A stretch of DNA of 23,298 nucleotides from Symbiodinium natans. Its lineage: Eukaryota > Sar > Dinophyceae > Suessiales > Symbiodiniaceae. The position numbers and the translations under genes are program-made. Below are positions 8,936-16,024 of this stretch, in pieces (the stretch's first letter is position 1; each line of letters starts with the position of its first letter). The stretch spans positions 1-23,298 of the forward strand of contig CAJNDS010001320.1 of assembly GCA_905221605.1 (NCBI GenBank), read 5' to 3'. Under the pieces are notes generated by a model, which did not search any database, was not told the origin of the DNA, and saw only the letters and a list, made by a program, of their open reading frames with translations.

Positions 8936-9890
8936 ACGATAGATCGAACATGCAACCCTCTTTAAGTCGAACCAACCATTTTGGACAGGCAAAAAGGCCA
9001 GCGGGGGTGTGGGGGGCCCCGGAAGGGTGGGGAGGGGGGAGAAGGGGGGGGTGGTGGGGCGCGGTGGGAACCCTCATTTTAAGTTGAACCAATAATTCGT
9101 GAAGAGGCGGGGGAGGGGGGGTGAGGTGGGGGGGGGGGGGGGCAGCGGGGGCGGTGGCTCCCGGCTGCTCCTGCTTCACCACGATAGATCGAACATGCAG
9201 GTGTCTTGTAACCCTCATTTAAGTCGAACCAACCATTTCGGGAAAAACGGGTGAGGGAAGGGGGGTGGGTGGAGGTTGGGACTGGGCGGGGGAGGGGGAG
9301 GGGCTAGGGGGGGAGGGGGGAGGGGGGGGGCGGAGGGGGGGGGAGGGGGGGGGGGAGGGGGGGGGGAGGGGGGGGGGGGAGGGGGGGAAGAGGGGGGGGG
9401 TGGAGGGCGGGGATGGGGGGGGGGTGCCCCTCATTTTAAGTCGAACCAACTGGGCTCCCGGCTGTGTGTTGGTTCTGCGGCTCTCGCTCCTGCTTCATCA
9501 CGATAGATCGAACATGCAGGGGTGGGGGGGGGGACCCTGGAAGGGTGCGCGGTGGGGTCTTGTAACCCTCATTTAAGTCGAACCAACAATTTCGGGCAAA
9601 ACGGGTGAGGGGGGGGGGACGGGGGGGGGGAGGGGGGGGGGGGGGGGGCAGGGGGGGGGGGGGAGGGGGGGGGGAGGGGGCGGGGGGGGAGGGGGGGGGG
9701 GGGAGGGGGGGGGGAGGATGGGGGGGGCGGGGGGGGAAAAGGGGGGGGGGGAGGGGGGGGGGGATGGGAGGGGGGGGGGGGGGGAGGGGGGGGGGAGGGG
9801 GCGGGGAGGGGGGGGGAGGGGGTATGTTTTCACCCACAGTTAAGTCGAACCACAAAATTGGTGGGTGGGGGGGGGGCAGGGACGGGGGGT
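8936..9890 (+). repeat. Extreme G-tract region (G-quadruplex-prone) with AAGTCGAACCAA cassettes
   Basis: Two long blocks (about 9240-9425 and 9600-9825) and several shorter ones are nearly pure G on the plus strand, as G6-G14 runs separated mostly by single A residues. Between them a cassette recurs near 8955, 9075, 9210, 9430, 9565 and 9835: ACCCTCATTTAAGTCGAACC, often followed by CAACCATTTCGGG. GATAGATCGAACATGCA also recurs. Proline- and glycine-rich open frames here are composition artefacts. Run lengths in the assembly may be inaccurate. Confidence 0.9.
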
Positions 9891-9910
9891 AGCCTAAGTT
9901 GGCTCCAGAG

Positions 9911-9966
9911 GTTTAAGTAAATTGAGCATTTGGTCTCCCAGACGCTTTGGATTAATTTACTTAAAC
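9911..9966. repeat. Perfect 13-bp inverted repeat (hairpin) near the right end of block 1
   Basis: GTTTAAGTAAATT at 9911-9923 is the exact reverse complement of AATTTACTTAAAC at 9954-9966, with a 30-base spacer. It lies about 50 bases inside the right 13-bp terminal repeat. Subterminal palindromes are a usual feature of Helitron-like ends; on the coding strand this one is near the 5' end. Confidence 0.8.
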
Positions 9967-10018
9967 TCTGTATGTCAGCTGTTTAGACAAATATCTTGAA
10001 AATTCAGAACGATACCAC

Positions 10019-10031
10019 ATACAATTTCTAT
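10019..10031 (-). repeat. Right 13-bp inverted repeat of block 1
   Basis: ATACAATTTCTAT is the exact reverse complement of 36-48. On the coding strand this is the 5' side. The strand then reads toward telomere repeats as CCCTCAAGACAAAA, so a TC dinucleotide, the classical Helitron 5' terminus, directly follows the telomeric CCC. The pairing is seen; the terminus assignment is inference. Confidence 0.65.
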
Positions 10032-10044
10032 TTATTTTGTCTTG

Positions 10045-10226
10045 AGGGTTTAGGGTTTAGGGTTTAGGGTTTAGGGTTTAGGGTTTAGGGTTTAGGGTTT
10101 AGGGTTTAGGGTTTAGGGTTTAGGGTTTAGGGTTTAGGGTTTAGGGTTTAGGGTTTAGGGTTTAGGGTTTAGGGTTCAGGGTTTAGGGTTTAGGGTTTAG
10201 GGTTTAGGGTTTAGGGTTTAGGGTTT
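10045..10226 (+). repeat. Interstitial telomere array 2 (26 units of AGGGTTT)
   Basis: 182 bases, exactly 26 seven-base units, with one variant unit (TTCAGGG near 10175). The orientation is the same as arrays 1 and 3. It separates the two Rep/helicase elements. Degenerate single copies also occur nearby, for example GGGTTTAGGG at about 10326. Confidence 0.97.
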
Positions 10227-10237
10227 TCGCTGCGAGT

Positions 10238-10277
10238 GCGCTTCGACCCCCTCCATGAAGTGGTTGGGGGTCGGCGC
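10238..10277. repeat. GC-rich hairpin next to telomere array 2
   Basis: GCGC-TT-CGACCCCC (10238-10251) pairs with GGGGGTCG-GCGC (10266-10277), giving a 12-bp stem with a 2-base bulge and a 14-base loop. It is 12 bases from the telomere array. On the minus (coding) strand it lies at the 3' end of block 2, where Helitrons carry a terminal hairpin, and the following telomere sequence CCCTAAA contains CTAA, a CTRR-type end. Confidence 0.65.
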
Positions 10278-10904
10278 ATGAGCTGCAATGCCCCCCCTCC
10301 CACCCAAAATACAAACCTTGGACGGGTTTAGGGTTATCTACCCCCCTACCCCCCTATCAAGGGGGGATAGATTGTTTGGTGGAGCAGGGGTAAATTATCA
10401 CCTTCGACAACTGTGGAGAAAACCCTCTTCAATTTGCAGAGTGCTTTGTTTCCAGTTGGCAAATCTTCAACTCAAGACGCGGTAACTGTCAACAACAATT
10501 GAAGGAAGGCAAAAGTGCATTGTTTTGGTCGAGTAACATAAACATGAATGCATGAGCACCGCTTCTTTGAGAGCCAAGATTCTGCGCGCAAGACAAATGC
10601 AAGTCATCTGGCGTGCCAGGGTGGGTGAGGGGCAACTCCAGGAGCACTGCACCAAGCTACTTCCGTCTTCAGTACGCATGCAACAAATCACCAGGCCTGT
10701 GCAACTAGAGTGCCATATGCAAAAGGCTGACGACCTTGATTTGCCGCTTCCAACGCTGTCCTGCGGCAGGTCGAAGATGCACCGTGCTTTGCGCTGCCTA
10801 GCGCCGCGCGGCACCGGTTACTGAAGGTGAGACATGTCAACTACCTCGCTGTGGGCCACCTGTACGTGTGTGGCCCAATGATGTGAAACGACTTGAAAAG
10901 GACG
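10278..10904. other. Non-coding stretch 3' of the second helicase gene
   Basis: No convincing gene is seen. It contains a C-run region (10290-10300), a small C6/G6 inverted pair around 10340-10367 flanked by CTATC/GATAG, and a lone telomere-like GGGTTTAGGG. Short open frames (for example 10467-10814 minus) lack domains or composition typical of the real genes here. Confidence 0.45.
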
Positions 10905-12230
10905 TCACTTGGCTGGAGTGAAATGATCCTCTGTCAAGATGCCCGCCAACAGGAAGTCCTTGTAGTAGCCGACCCTACTGATGGCAGTGTAGGCCGCGGC
11001 AGGCACCTTCGGGGCATCCAGGTAGACGACGACGTGAGGCAGCTCGGCGCCCTGGAACTTCAGGATGGTGGACGCGTAACCCGGCCGGACGGGATAGTAG
11101 ACCAAGCCACCCCTTTCCGGGTCGGTCCATGGCCAGACGCTGACCACGAACCCGGTGGCAGTGCGCACCAGCAGGCCGCCCGTGTTGTCGTCGTACTTCA
11201 GCACCGTCGCCTCCATCCCATTGACGAAGTCGACATCCTTCCGCACATTGCGGGTCAAATACACCCGCATGCCCTTGTAGACGGGCATAGTGGAGGGCTG
11301 CAGCTCTGCAGGTGGCTTCAGCTTGCCTTGCGCATAGTTCTCAGGATTGGAGTCCACGTCAGCTGGCAAAGTCGCACTTGGAGGGTACTTCGGGAAGAGG
11401 GCCTTCAGAGCAGTTCCGTTGACCACAGCAGCACCCCGCCTGGTGCAAGTCAGGATCGTCGTGTTGGGCTTGGATTTGAGGAGCTTCTGGAGTCCCTTCA
11501 CCGTCGGCCGGCCCGGCGGCCGCCACGCCATCTTCTTGCGGAGCTGCCGGAGCAGCTTGGCATTTGGTTTGCCGGTCCTGAGGGTTGCCAGCAGCTTGGC
11601 GTGCACCTTGTCCTTGCAGCGGTACATTTTGTGGAGGGCCACGCGGTAGCACATGGTGTTCCAAAGGCGCGAATGCCACGGGCGCTTCTCCCCCATGCCG
11701 GGCATCTGGTACCGATCACCCAGCAGCGCGAGGGCCGGCGTGCGCTCTGCAGCTGCCCACAAGCGCAAGATCCTGTCGAAGTTGACCATGTCCAGTTGCG
11801 AAAGCTCGTCTACGACAATGAGAGAGTACACGCTCAGCAAGGACGCCTCGCCATGCTCTGCAGATTCATGTAGGCCAAACGCGGCGTGGCAGGTGTCGAT
11901 GTCGATCTTGTGGCCGTAGCGCGCCTTCATGCGACTGGCCAACTGGGCGGTCGGCAAAGCCATCAAGACCTTGCCGCCCTTGGTCAAGGCACGGTCGATG
12001 CAAGAGAAGACCACCGTAGTCTTGCCGGTCCCGGGTGGTCCCAGGCACACGTTGGCCTTGCTGTCCTTCGCCTCTTGTCGCAGACGGTCCGCCTCGCCCT
12101 CGTCCTCTGCGTCCTCGATGGCCAGCGCTCTGTCCACTGCGCTGTCCACGAGCTCTTTGAAGCCTCCGCAGGCAGGACAAGAATTGTATAAGCGCATGAC
12201 GCGCATGTGCGTCAACACAAAAATACACAA
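10905..12230 (-). CDS. SF1B (RecD/PIF1-like) helicase portion of a second Helitron-like element
   Basis: An open frame of 441 codons on the minus strand. Residue numbers start at 12230, which is a frame limit and not a proven start. Seen: Walker A GPPGTGKTT (64-72), Walker B VVDELSQ (D141, E142), motif III ALLGDRYQMPG (167-177), motif V-like STILKFQGAEL (388-398) and motif VI AAYTAISRVG (412-421). A CPACGG pair lies near the start. The family unwinds DNA 5' to 3', and in Helitrons this domain follows the Rep nuclease on the same polypeptide. The Rep half ends in another frame overlapping at 12212-12230, so the two are probably joined through an intron or separated by a frameshift; no junction could be fixed. 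It shares only the helicase motifs with the 2004-residue protein and is a different lineage. Confidence 0.85.
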   Translation of the reverse strand: MCIFVLTHMRVMRLYNSCPACGGFKELVDSAVDRALAIEDAEDEGEADRLRQEAKDSKANVCLGPPGTGKTTVVFSCIDRALTKGGKVLMALPTAQLASRMKARYGHKIDIDTCHAAFGLHESAEHGEASLLSVYSLIVVDELSQLDMVNFDRILRLWAAAERTPALALLGDRYQMPGMGEKRPWHSRLWNTMCYRVALHKMYRCKDKVHAKLLATLRTGKPNAKLLRQLRKKMAWRPPGRPTVKGLQKLLKSKPNTTILTCTRRGAAVVNGTALKALFPKYPPSATLPADVDSNPENYAQGKLKPPAELQPSTMPVYKGMRVYLTRNVRKDVDFVNGMEATVLKYDDNTGGLLVRTATGFVVSVWPWTDPERGGLVYYPVRPGYASTILKFQGAELPHVVVYLDAPKVPAAAYTAISRVGYYKDFLLAGILTEDHFTPAK

Positions 12231-13102
12231 ACCATCTCCACCAGGTTTTTTGATGCAGACGAGGCTCGGAGTTGCTGCCTGTTGAACTTGCTAGCGTCCA
12301 CGGGGCCTGCTTTCTTCTTGCAGGTCTTCGTCTTGCTGCGGCACTTCTCCTGGGTTTGCCGGTCCTCTCGGGCATCCAGGGTGCCATCAAGGTATTCCTG
12401 AAGCAAGCCGCGATGCGCACGGATCATGGCCAGGATGGTGTCCACGTGATCCTTGGTGTGTGCCTCCATCTTCAGCTCGGCGCGGATCTTCTCGTCGTCC
12501 TGCCACATGGCCTGCGCTGCCGGGTGCTCGCAGAGGATTGCCATGGCGAAGTACTTGTGTGCCTCCGGAAGCCGTTGGGCGACGTGCTCCGGCACGCAGA
12601 AGTCCGTGGCTTTCTCGAAGGGAACATGAAGCATGAGCCACTGGCCAAAGTAGCGGTCGTTGAACTTGGAAACTGTCTCGGCGGCCACGACTTTCTCGCC
12701 TTGCATCACGTAGTTCGCAGCAAAGTCCTCTAGGGTGGCGCCGCCGCCAGACTGCACGTGTTTCTTCTTGAGCCAGTGGCAGATCTTCCCCTCGGCCGTG
12801 GTCTTGCGCAGGTAGTCGAGGAGGCTGATGCGGCCACGAGCCCATTCCGCCTGCTCGTACAGCTCCACCTCGCGCAACTTGGGCTCCTGGTCAGGGTAGG
12901 GCGCCACCAAGTCGCGCTTGCCGCCGCTCTGGGTGGAGAGGTGCCACTGGCGGAACTTGGCACCGAAGAGCTGCAGCACCATCTCGGGCTCCAGCGGCCG
13001 GTAGCGCATGAGGACCGTGGCGGCGATGCTCATGGCGTCAGCATCGTCGTTGAGCCACTCCTCGCTGGCCGCGTCCGAGAACTTGCTGACGTACTTGGTG
13101 GC
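12212..13102 (-). CDS. Rep C-terminal part and Rep-helicase linker of the second Helitron-like element (after a frameshift)
   Basis: This continues the Rep domain of the upstream frame after a one-base change of frame near 13102. It begins ATKYVSKFSDAASEEW, which aligns with the Helitron tyrosine motif YxxxY: the first tyrosine (codon 13093-13091) is present, the second position is Phe (13081-13079). A helical linker of about 280 residues follows, with a LKKKHVQSGGGATLEDFAANYV region and a Lys-rich end near 12300. FNRQQLRA at the end resembles the start of PIF1-type helicase domains. The frame stops at 12212, where the helicase frame takes over. No stop interrupts this part. It is either a broken gene, a sequencing error, or both halves joined by unusual processing. 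Confidence 0.72.
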   Translation of the reverse strand, partial: ATKYVSKFSDAASEEWLNDDADAMSIAATVLMRYRPLEPEMVLQLFGAKFRQWHLSTQSGGKRDLVAPYPDQEPKLREVELYEQAEWARGRISLLDYLRKTTAEGKICHWLKKKHVQSGGGATLEDFAANYVMQGEKVVAAETVSKFNDRYFGQWLMLHVPFEKATDFCVPEHVAQRLPEAHKYFAMAILCEHPAAQAMWQDDEKIRAELKMEAHTKDHVDTILAMIRAHRGLLQEYLDGTLDAREDRQTQEKCRSKTKTCKKKAGPVDASKFNRQQLRASSASKNLVEMVCVFLC

Positions 13103-14261
13103 AGCGGAGCACCTCCATGAGGTCGACGAGGTAGGGGCGCAGGCCCTCGGCGTGGTCGTCCTCCGTGTGCTGCAAGCGCCATGCACCAGCCTCACGGTCA
13201 AAGCAGCTTGGTGCCTCGTGGATGGGCCAGCCGCTCTTCTTTTCCTGATCGTACTGGCTGCCTTCGACGTAGCCACGGAGGTCCGCGTCTTCGGGCAAAG
13301 TGGCGGACACGGTCTCCGCCAGATCCAGCTGCTCGACGTGCTCAGGCTTCACGAAGATGACGACATGCACGTGGACCCGGCCCGAGCCGTGGTAGTCCTG
13401 CGTGGCTGCCTTGCGAGTGCCATCCTGATACTCGAGCCGCAGGAAGAAGTGCAGGCGACAGGCCTGTCCCCGCTCGTCAAGAACGCGGAAGATGTTGCTC
13501 TTCCACGCCTTGCGCCCATGTCCCCCCGTTTGCCCCAACAACAAGCCTTTCACAGCTTGGACCATGACGTGCACTATGTGCAGCGTCTCCGCCACCGGCA
13601 GGAAGAGGCGCTCCTTGAGCATCTTCTGCATCTCGTCGCGGACCCACTCGTGATAGGGGAAGCTCCATTCGTAGGGGGCGATGGTGAAGAAGATGCGAGG
13701 GTAGCCGATCTGCCGCACCATGTCCAGCAAGGCATAGTGCACTCCACGCCAATAGTGAGGGCTGAAGGCCTCGCCCTTGAGCATGAGGCGCATCGGCGTT
13801 GGCAGCTGCAGGTTCTTCTTGGAACCGATGCTGCTCCAGAGGTTGAGGTCATAGACGAACTGGAGCAGCTCGAAGTCTGCAGCATAGCCCAGGAGACGAC
13901 CCAGTGCCAAGGCAGCAAAGAGCCGTTTCATGCTGTGGCGCGTGGCGTCATTTGCTTCTGCGTCCTCCTCATTTGCCAGCTCCAAGGTGGCTGCCCGCTC
14001 CTGCCGAATCACCCGCCTGGGGTCCGTGGCACGCTCGTGAGTGAAGGTGCGCTTCACATCCCAGAACAAACCAGGCCAGAGGGCGCACTCCACGCCGACG
14101 CGTTCAATGAATTGTAGCCGGCGACGGCGAGTGAGCTCGTCAGCGCCGGGGTGTTCTTCCAGAAACTCCGCGTGCTCGGCCACAAAGGTCGCATAGGTTG
14201 TGTCATCCGAGGCCATCAAGAAGTCGTAAGCTGCGCGGGCCTTCGTCCGCATGTTCACGTC
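13101..14261 (-). CDS. HUH Rep nuclease domain of the second Helitron-like element (internal exon)
   Basis: The frame is read from 14261, after a proposed splice acceptor CAG at 14264-14262, down to a frameshift at about 13101-13103. Numbered from codon 14258: Rep motif 1 is FFTIAPYEWSFPYHEW (190-205) and the HUH motif is H296-V-H298 in GRVHVHVVIFV; the last in-phase residues are VDLMEVLRC. These are the hallmarks of the Helitron Rep nuclease, which nicks DNA and attaches to it through tyrosine. The GTG at 14258 is not a credible start, because the frame continues upstream across a 92-base GC-AG intron into the zinc-ribbon exon. After 13101 this frame runs on without family similarity to a stop at 13038. 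Confidence 0.82.
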
Positions 14262-14353
14262 CTGGCCATGTCAGCGAGCAAACACATTGCTGAAAATGTT
14301 AAATGTAAAGATTCTGATAGGACACCTGCATACTCAACGCCTCAACGCCTGGC
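14262..14353 (-). other. Proposed 92-base GC-AG intron
   Basis: On the minus strand the exon reads CTG CAG then GCCAGGCG, and the intron ends TGGCCAG before GAC GTG AAC. Splicing here is phase 0, removes the TGA stop of the upstream frame and joins KHLQ to DVNMRTK. Both borders carry the direct repeat GGCCAGG, as seen for introner-like introns. A GT alternative further in would leave the stop in place. This is seen as sequence; splicing is inferred. Confidence 0.6.
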
Positions 14354-15082
14354 CTGCAGGTGCTTGATGCGCTTCTTCACTGTAGTCGTCTGCCAGCGGA
14401 AGCGGATCATGGTCGTCTTCTGGCGGTAACCGGACTTGTGCTCGGCGCGCACGACCGGGCCCACATCGATCTCCAAGGGCGACAAAGCTTGCGCAGCCTC
14501 TGCAGACAACTCGCGCAGAACCTCTGGCACATCAGCCAGCGTCACCACCGGCTGCACGCGCGCAGCTTTGCATCTGGAGCACTTGCCTGAAGGATTTGTG
14601 GGTGGCTGGGGCTTGTTGAGCGTGCTCTCTGTGAGGTCGCGAGGCGCGAGGAGGCCACAGTTCTCACACATGCTCCAGGAGTCGAAAAGGCACCAACGCT
14701 CGAAGTCCTCGGCCAGCCGGCGGCGCTTCGCCGGGGGCAACCCAGTGGTATTCTCGACGGCCCCGCCAGCTGGTGTTCGCTTTGAGGGCTGGCCCATGCG
14801 GCGCCGTGCCCGAGCCCTGTCTGCCAGAACCTGCTCTCGATATTTCTTCTTTGTCGCAGCCGACGCTGAGGCTGCAGCTGTCTGCCGCGACGCCAGGGCG
14901 CCTCTCCACAAGACCGGGAGCTCCTGCCTGTCCAGCGGGCGTCGGCCGCCCCGCCCAGCCGCGCGCTTGGGCGCCGGACCCTGCAGCTGCGCTTCAAAAT
15001 ATTCCACGGCGTCGGACGGCAGGCGCTCTTCCAAAGCGCGGGCGCGGGCAGCCACTGACAAGCGCCGGAGCTTGCCCAGCAC
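14354..15082 (-). CDS. N-terminal zinc-ribbon exon of the second Helitron-like element
   Basis: 243 codons on the minus strand, from VLGKLRRL at 15082 (after an acceptor CACACACAG) to KHLQ at 14354. It contains a basic region with ATKKKYREQVLADRARARRRM, a nuclear-signal-like PPAKRRRL, and two cysteine pairs (CENC and CSRC, about 40 residues apart) that would form a zinc ribbon. DVPEVLRELSAEAAQALSPL and HKSGYRQKTTMIRFRW follow. This arrangement resembles the region that precedes the Rep domain in many Helitron proteins. The role is inferred to be DNA or protein binding. It joins the Rep exon through the intron at 14262-14353. Confidence 0.7.
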
Positions 15083-15164
15083 CTGTGTGTGCATATGCGC
15101 TCATGTTCTGCTCTATGCTTGCCCAGCACCTGTGTGTGCATATGCGCTCATGTTCTGCTCTATG
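15071..15164 (+). repeat. 47-bp tandem duplication spanning a splice acceptor
   Basis: 15071-15117 and 15118-15164 are identical 47-base units. On the minus strand each unit contains the putative intron end CATATGCACACACAG followed by the first 12 exon bases, GTGCTGGGCAAG. Because 47 is not a multiple of 3, only the acceptor at 15083 keeps the downstream frame. Confidence 0.95.
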
Positions 15165-15216
15165 CTACAAATATTGCGCAGAACAGAACGAAAGAGACTT
15201 TGTCGGGTGGCCCCGC
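15083..15216 (-). other. Proposed 134-base GC-AG intron
   Basis: The upstream frame reads AAG CGA GAG then GCGGGG, a GC donor after AG, and the intron ends CACACACAG before GTG CTG. The join is phase 0 (AGKRE to VLGKLRRL). The intron contains one full 47-base duplicate, including a decoy acceptor. Inference from frame continuity only. Confidence 0.45.
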
Positions 15217-15756
15217 CTCTCGCTTGCCAGCTTCCTCCGCGCACAATGGCCACAGATCTTCAGGTCGACAGAATAGGCAGCGTGCGCTGCGACCCCTCAC
15301 CTGAGCTGGGCCTCCGCGTGCTGCAAGAGCAAAGGTGCAGCGCTCGCCGTTCATGCCCACGCACACCCATGGCTTGGCCAGCTCTGCCTCGAAGTAGCCA
15401 CAGAAGTCCTCCGGCACCCGCTCCAAGGCAAGGCGTTGGTACTCGGGCGTCAAGGCCAACAGCAAGCGCTTGATGTGTCCACGCGACCGTGGCTGAGCAC
15501 AGGCCGCGGCCAAACGATCTGGATTACCACAGAAGACCTCAGGCAGCAACGCAGCTTGGTTAAAAATGCATGCCTCTTTTGCAACTTCTTGCTTGCCGCA
15601 GACAGTTCTACAGCAGTTCATCTCTGCCATCAAGGCGCGCATGCAGGAAATGCACCTCGCTGCGCTGCACGGCCTGGGCTTTGCGCCGAGAAGCAACAAG
15701 GAGAAGCCGCTGTGCCAGGACACACGGAGGGCATGGCTCTGAAAAGTGGAAAACTC
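15217..15756 (-). CDS. Probable 5' exon of the second Helitron-like element, function unknown
   Basis: An open minus-strand frame with no ATG at its head. It is preceded in frame by a TGA near 15775, and a possible acceptor CTCAG at 15761-15757 precedes GAG. It encodes CISCMRALMAEMNCC, then AALLPEVFCGNPDRLAAACA, LALTPEYQRLALERVPEDFCGYFEAELAKPWVCVGMNGERCTFA and RCLFCRPEDLWPLC. The Cys content suggests zinc binding. The phrase VPEDFCGYFEAEL resembles LPSDAVEYFEAQL in the next exon, pointing to an internal duplication. No family is recognised. The coding call rests on composition, frame length and position upstream of the zinc-ribbon exon. Confidence 0.5.
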
Positions 15757-16024
15757 CTGAGATCGACGAAGTATTCACAAGAACTCGAGCCAGGACAGAG
15801 CGAGAACACAAATCAAACCTGTTCCTCCAATCAGCAGGCTAGACTGGCTAGATTGAAGAAGTATAAGGCTCCGAAAGCAGCGCAGGGCGTGACAAGGCAC
15901 GGGCATGCAGTCGCTTGTTTGCGTCTGATCGGGAGCACGTTGAGGTGTGTGGTGCTGTACAGTGGGCTGCGCCTGTGCTGGTCTTGTGCTGCCACGACTT
16001 TGAAACACGATGGCCTGCGGCTAC
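15757..16024. other. Short spacer between minus-strand genes
   Basis: 268 bases between the stop of the 466-residue gene and the proposed 5' exon of the second element. No gene is recognised. It may hold the true first exon and promoter of the second element and the 3' end of the neighbouring gene. Confidence 0.4.

Noticed and set aside
9436-9855. Proline-rich and glycine-rich open frames
   Set aside because: They are translations of nearly pure G-tracts, so composition alone explains them.
10467-10814. 115-codon minus-strand frame
   Set aside because: It has no domain and no link by frame or splice signals to the helicase gene. It is probably a chance open frame.
13360-13380. A single-stranded DNA virus or plasmid Rep origin for the HUH domain
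   Set aside because: The same gene region continues into a large PIF1/RecD-like helicase and is preceded by a zinc-ribbon region, which is the Helitron layout and not that of small viral Reps.
13008-14117. 369-codon plus-strand frame
   Set aside because: It is antisense to the HUH Rep exon, which has recognisable motifs. GC-rich coding DNA often leaves the opposite strand open.
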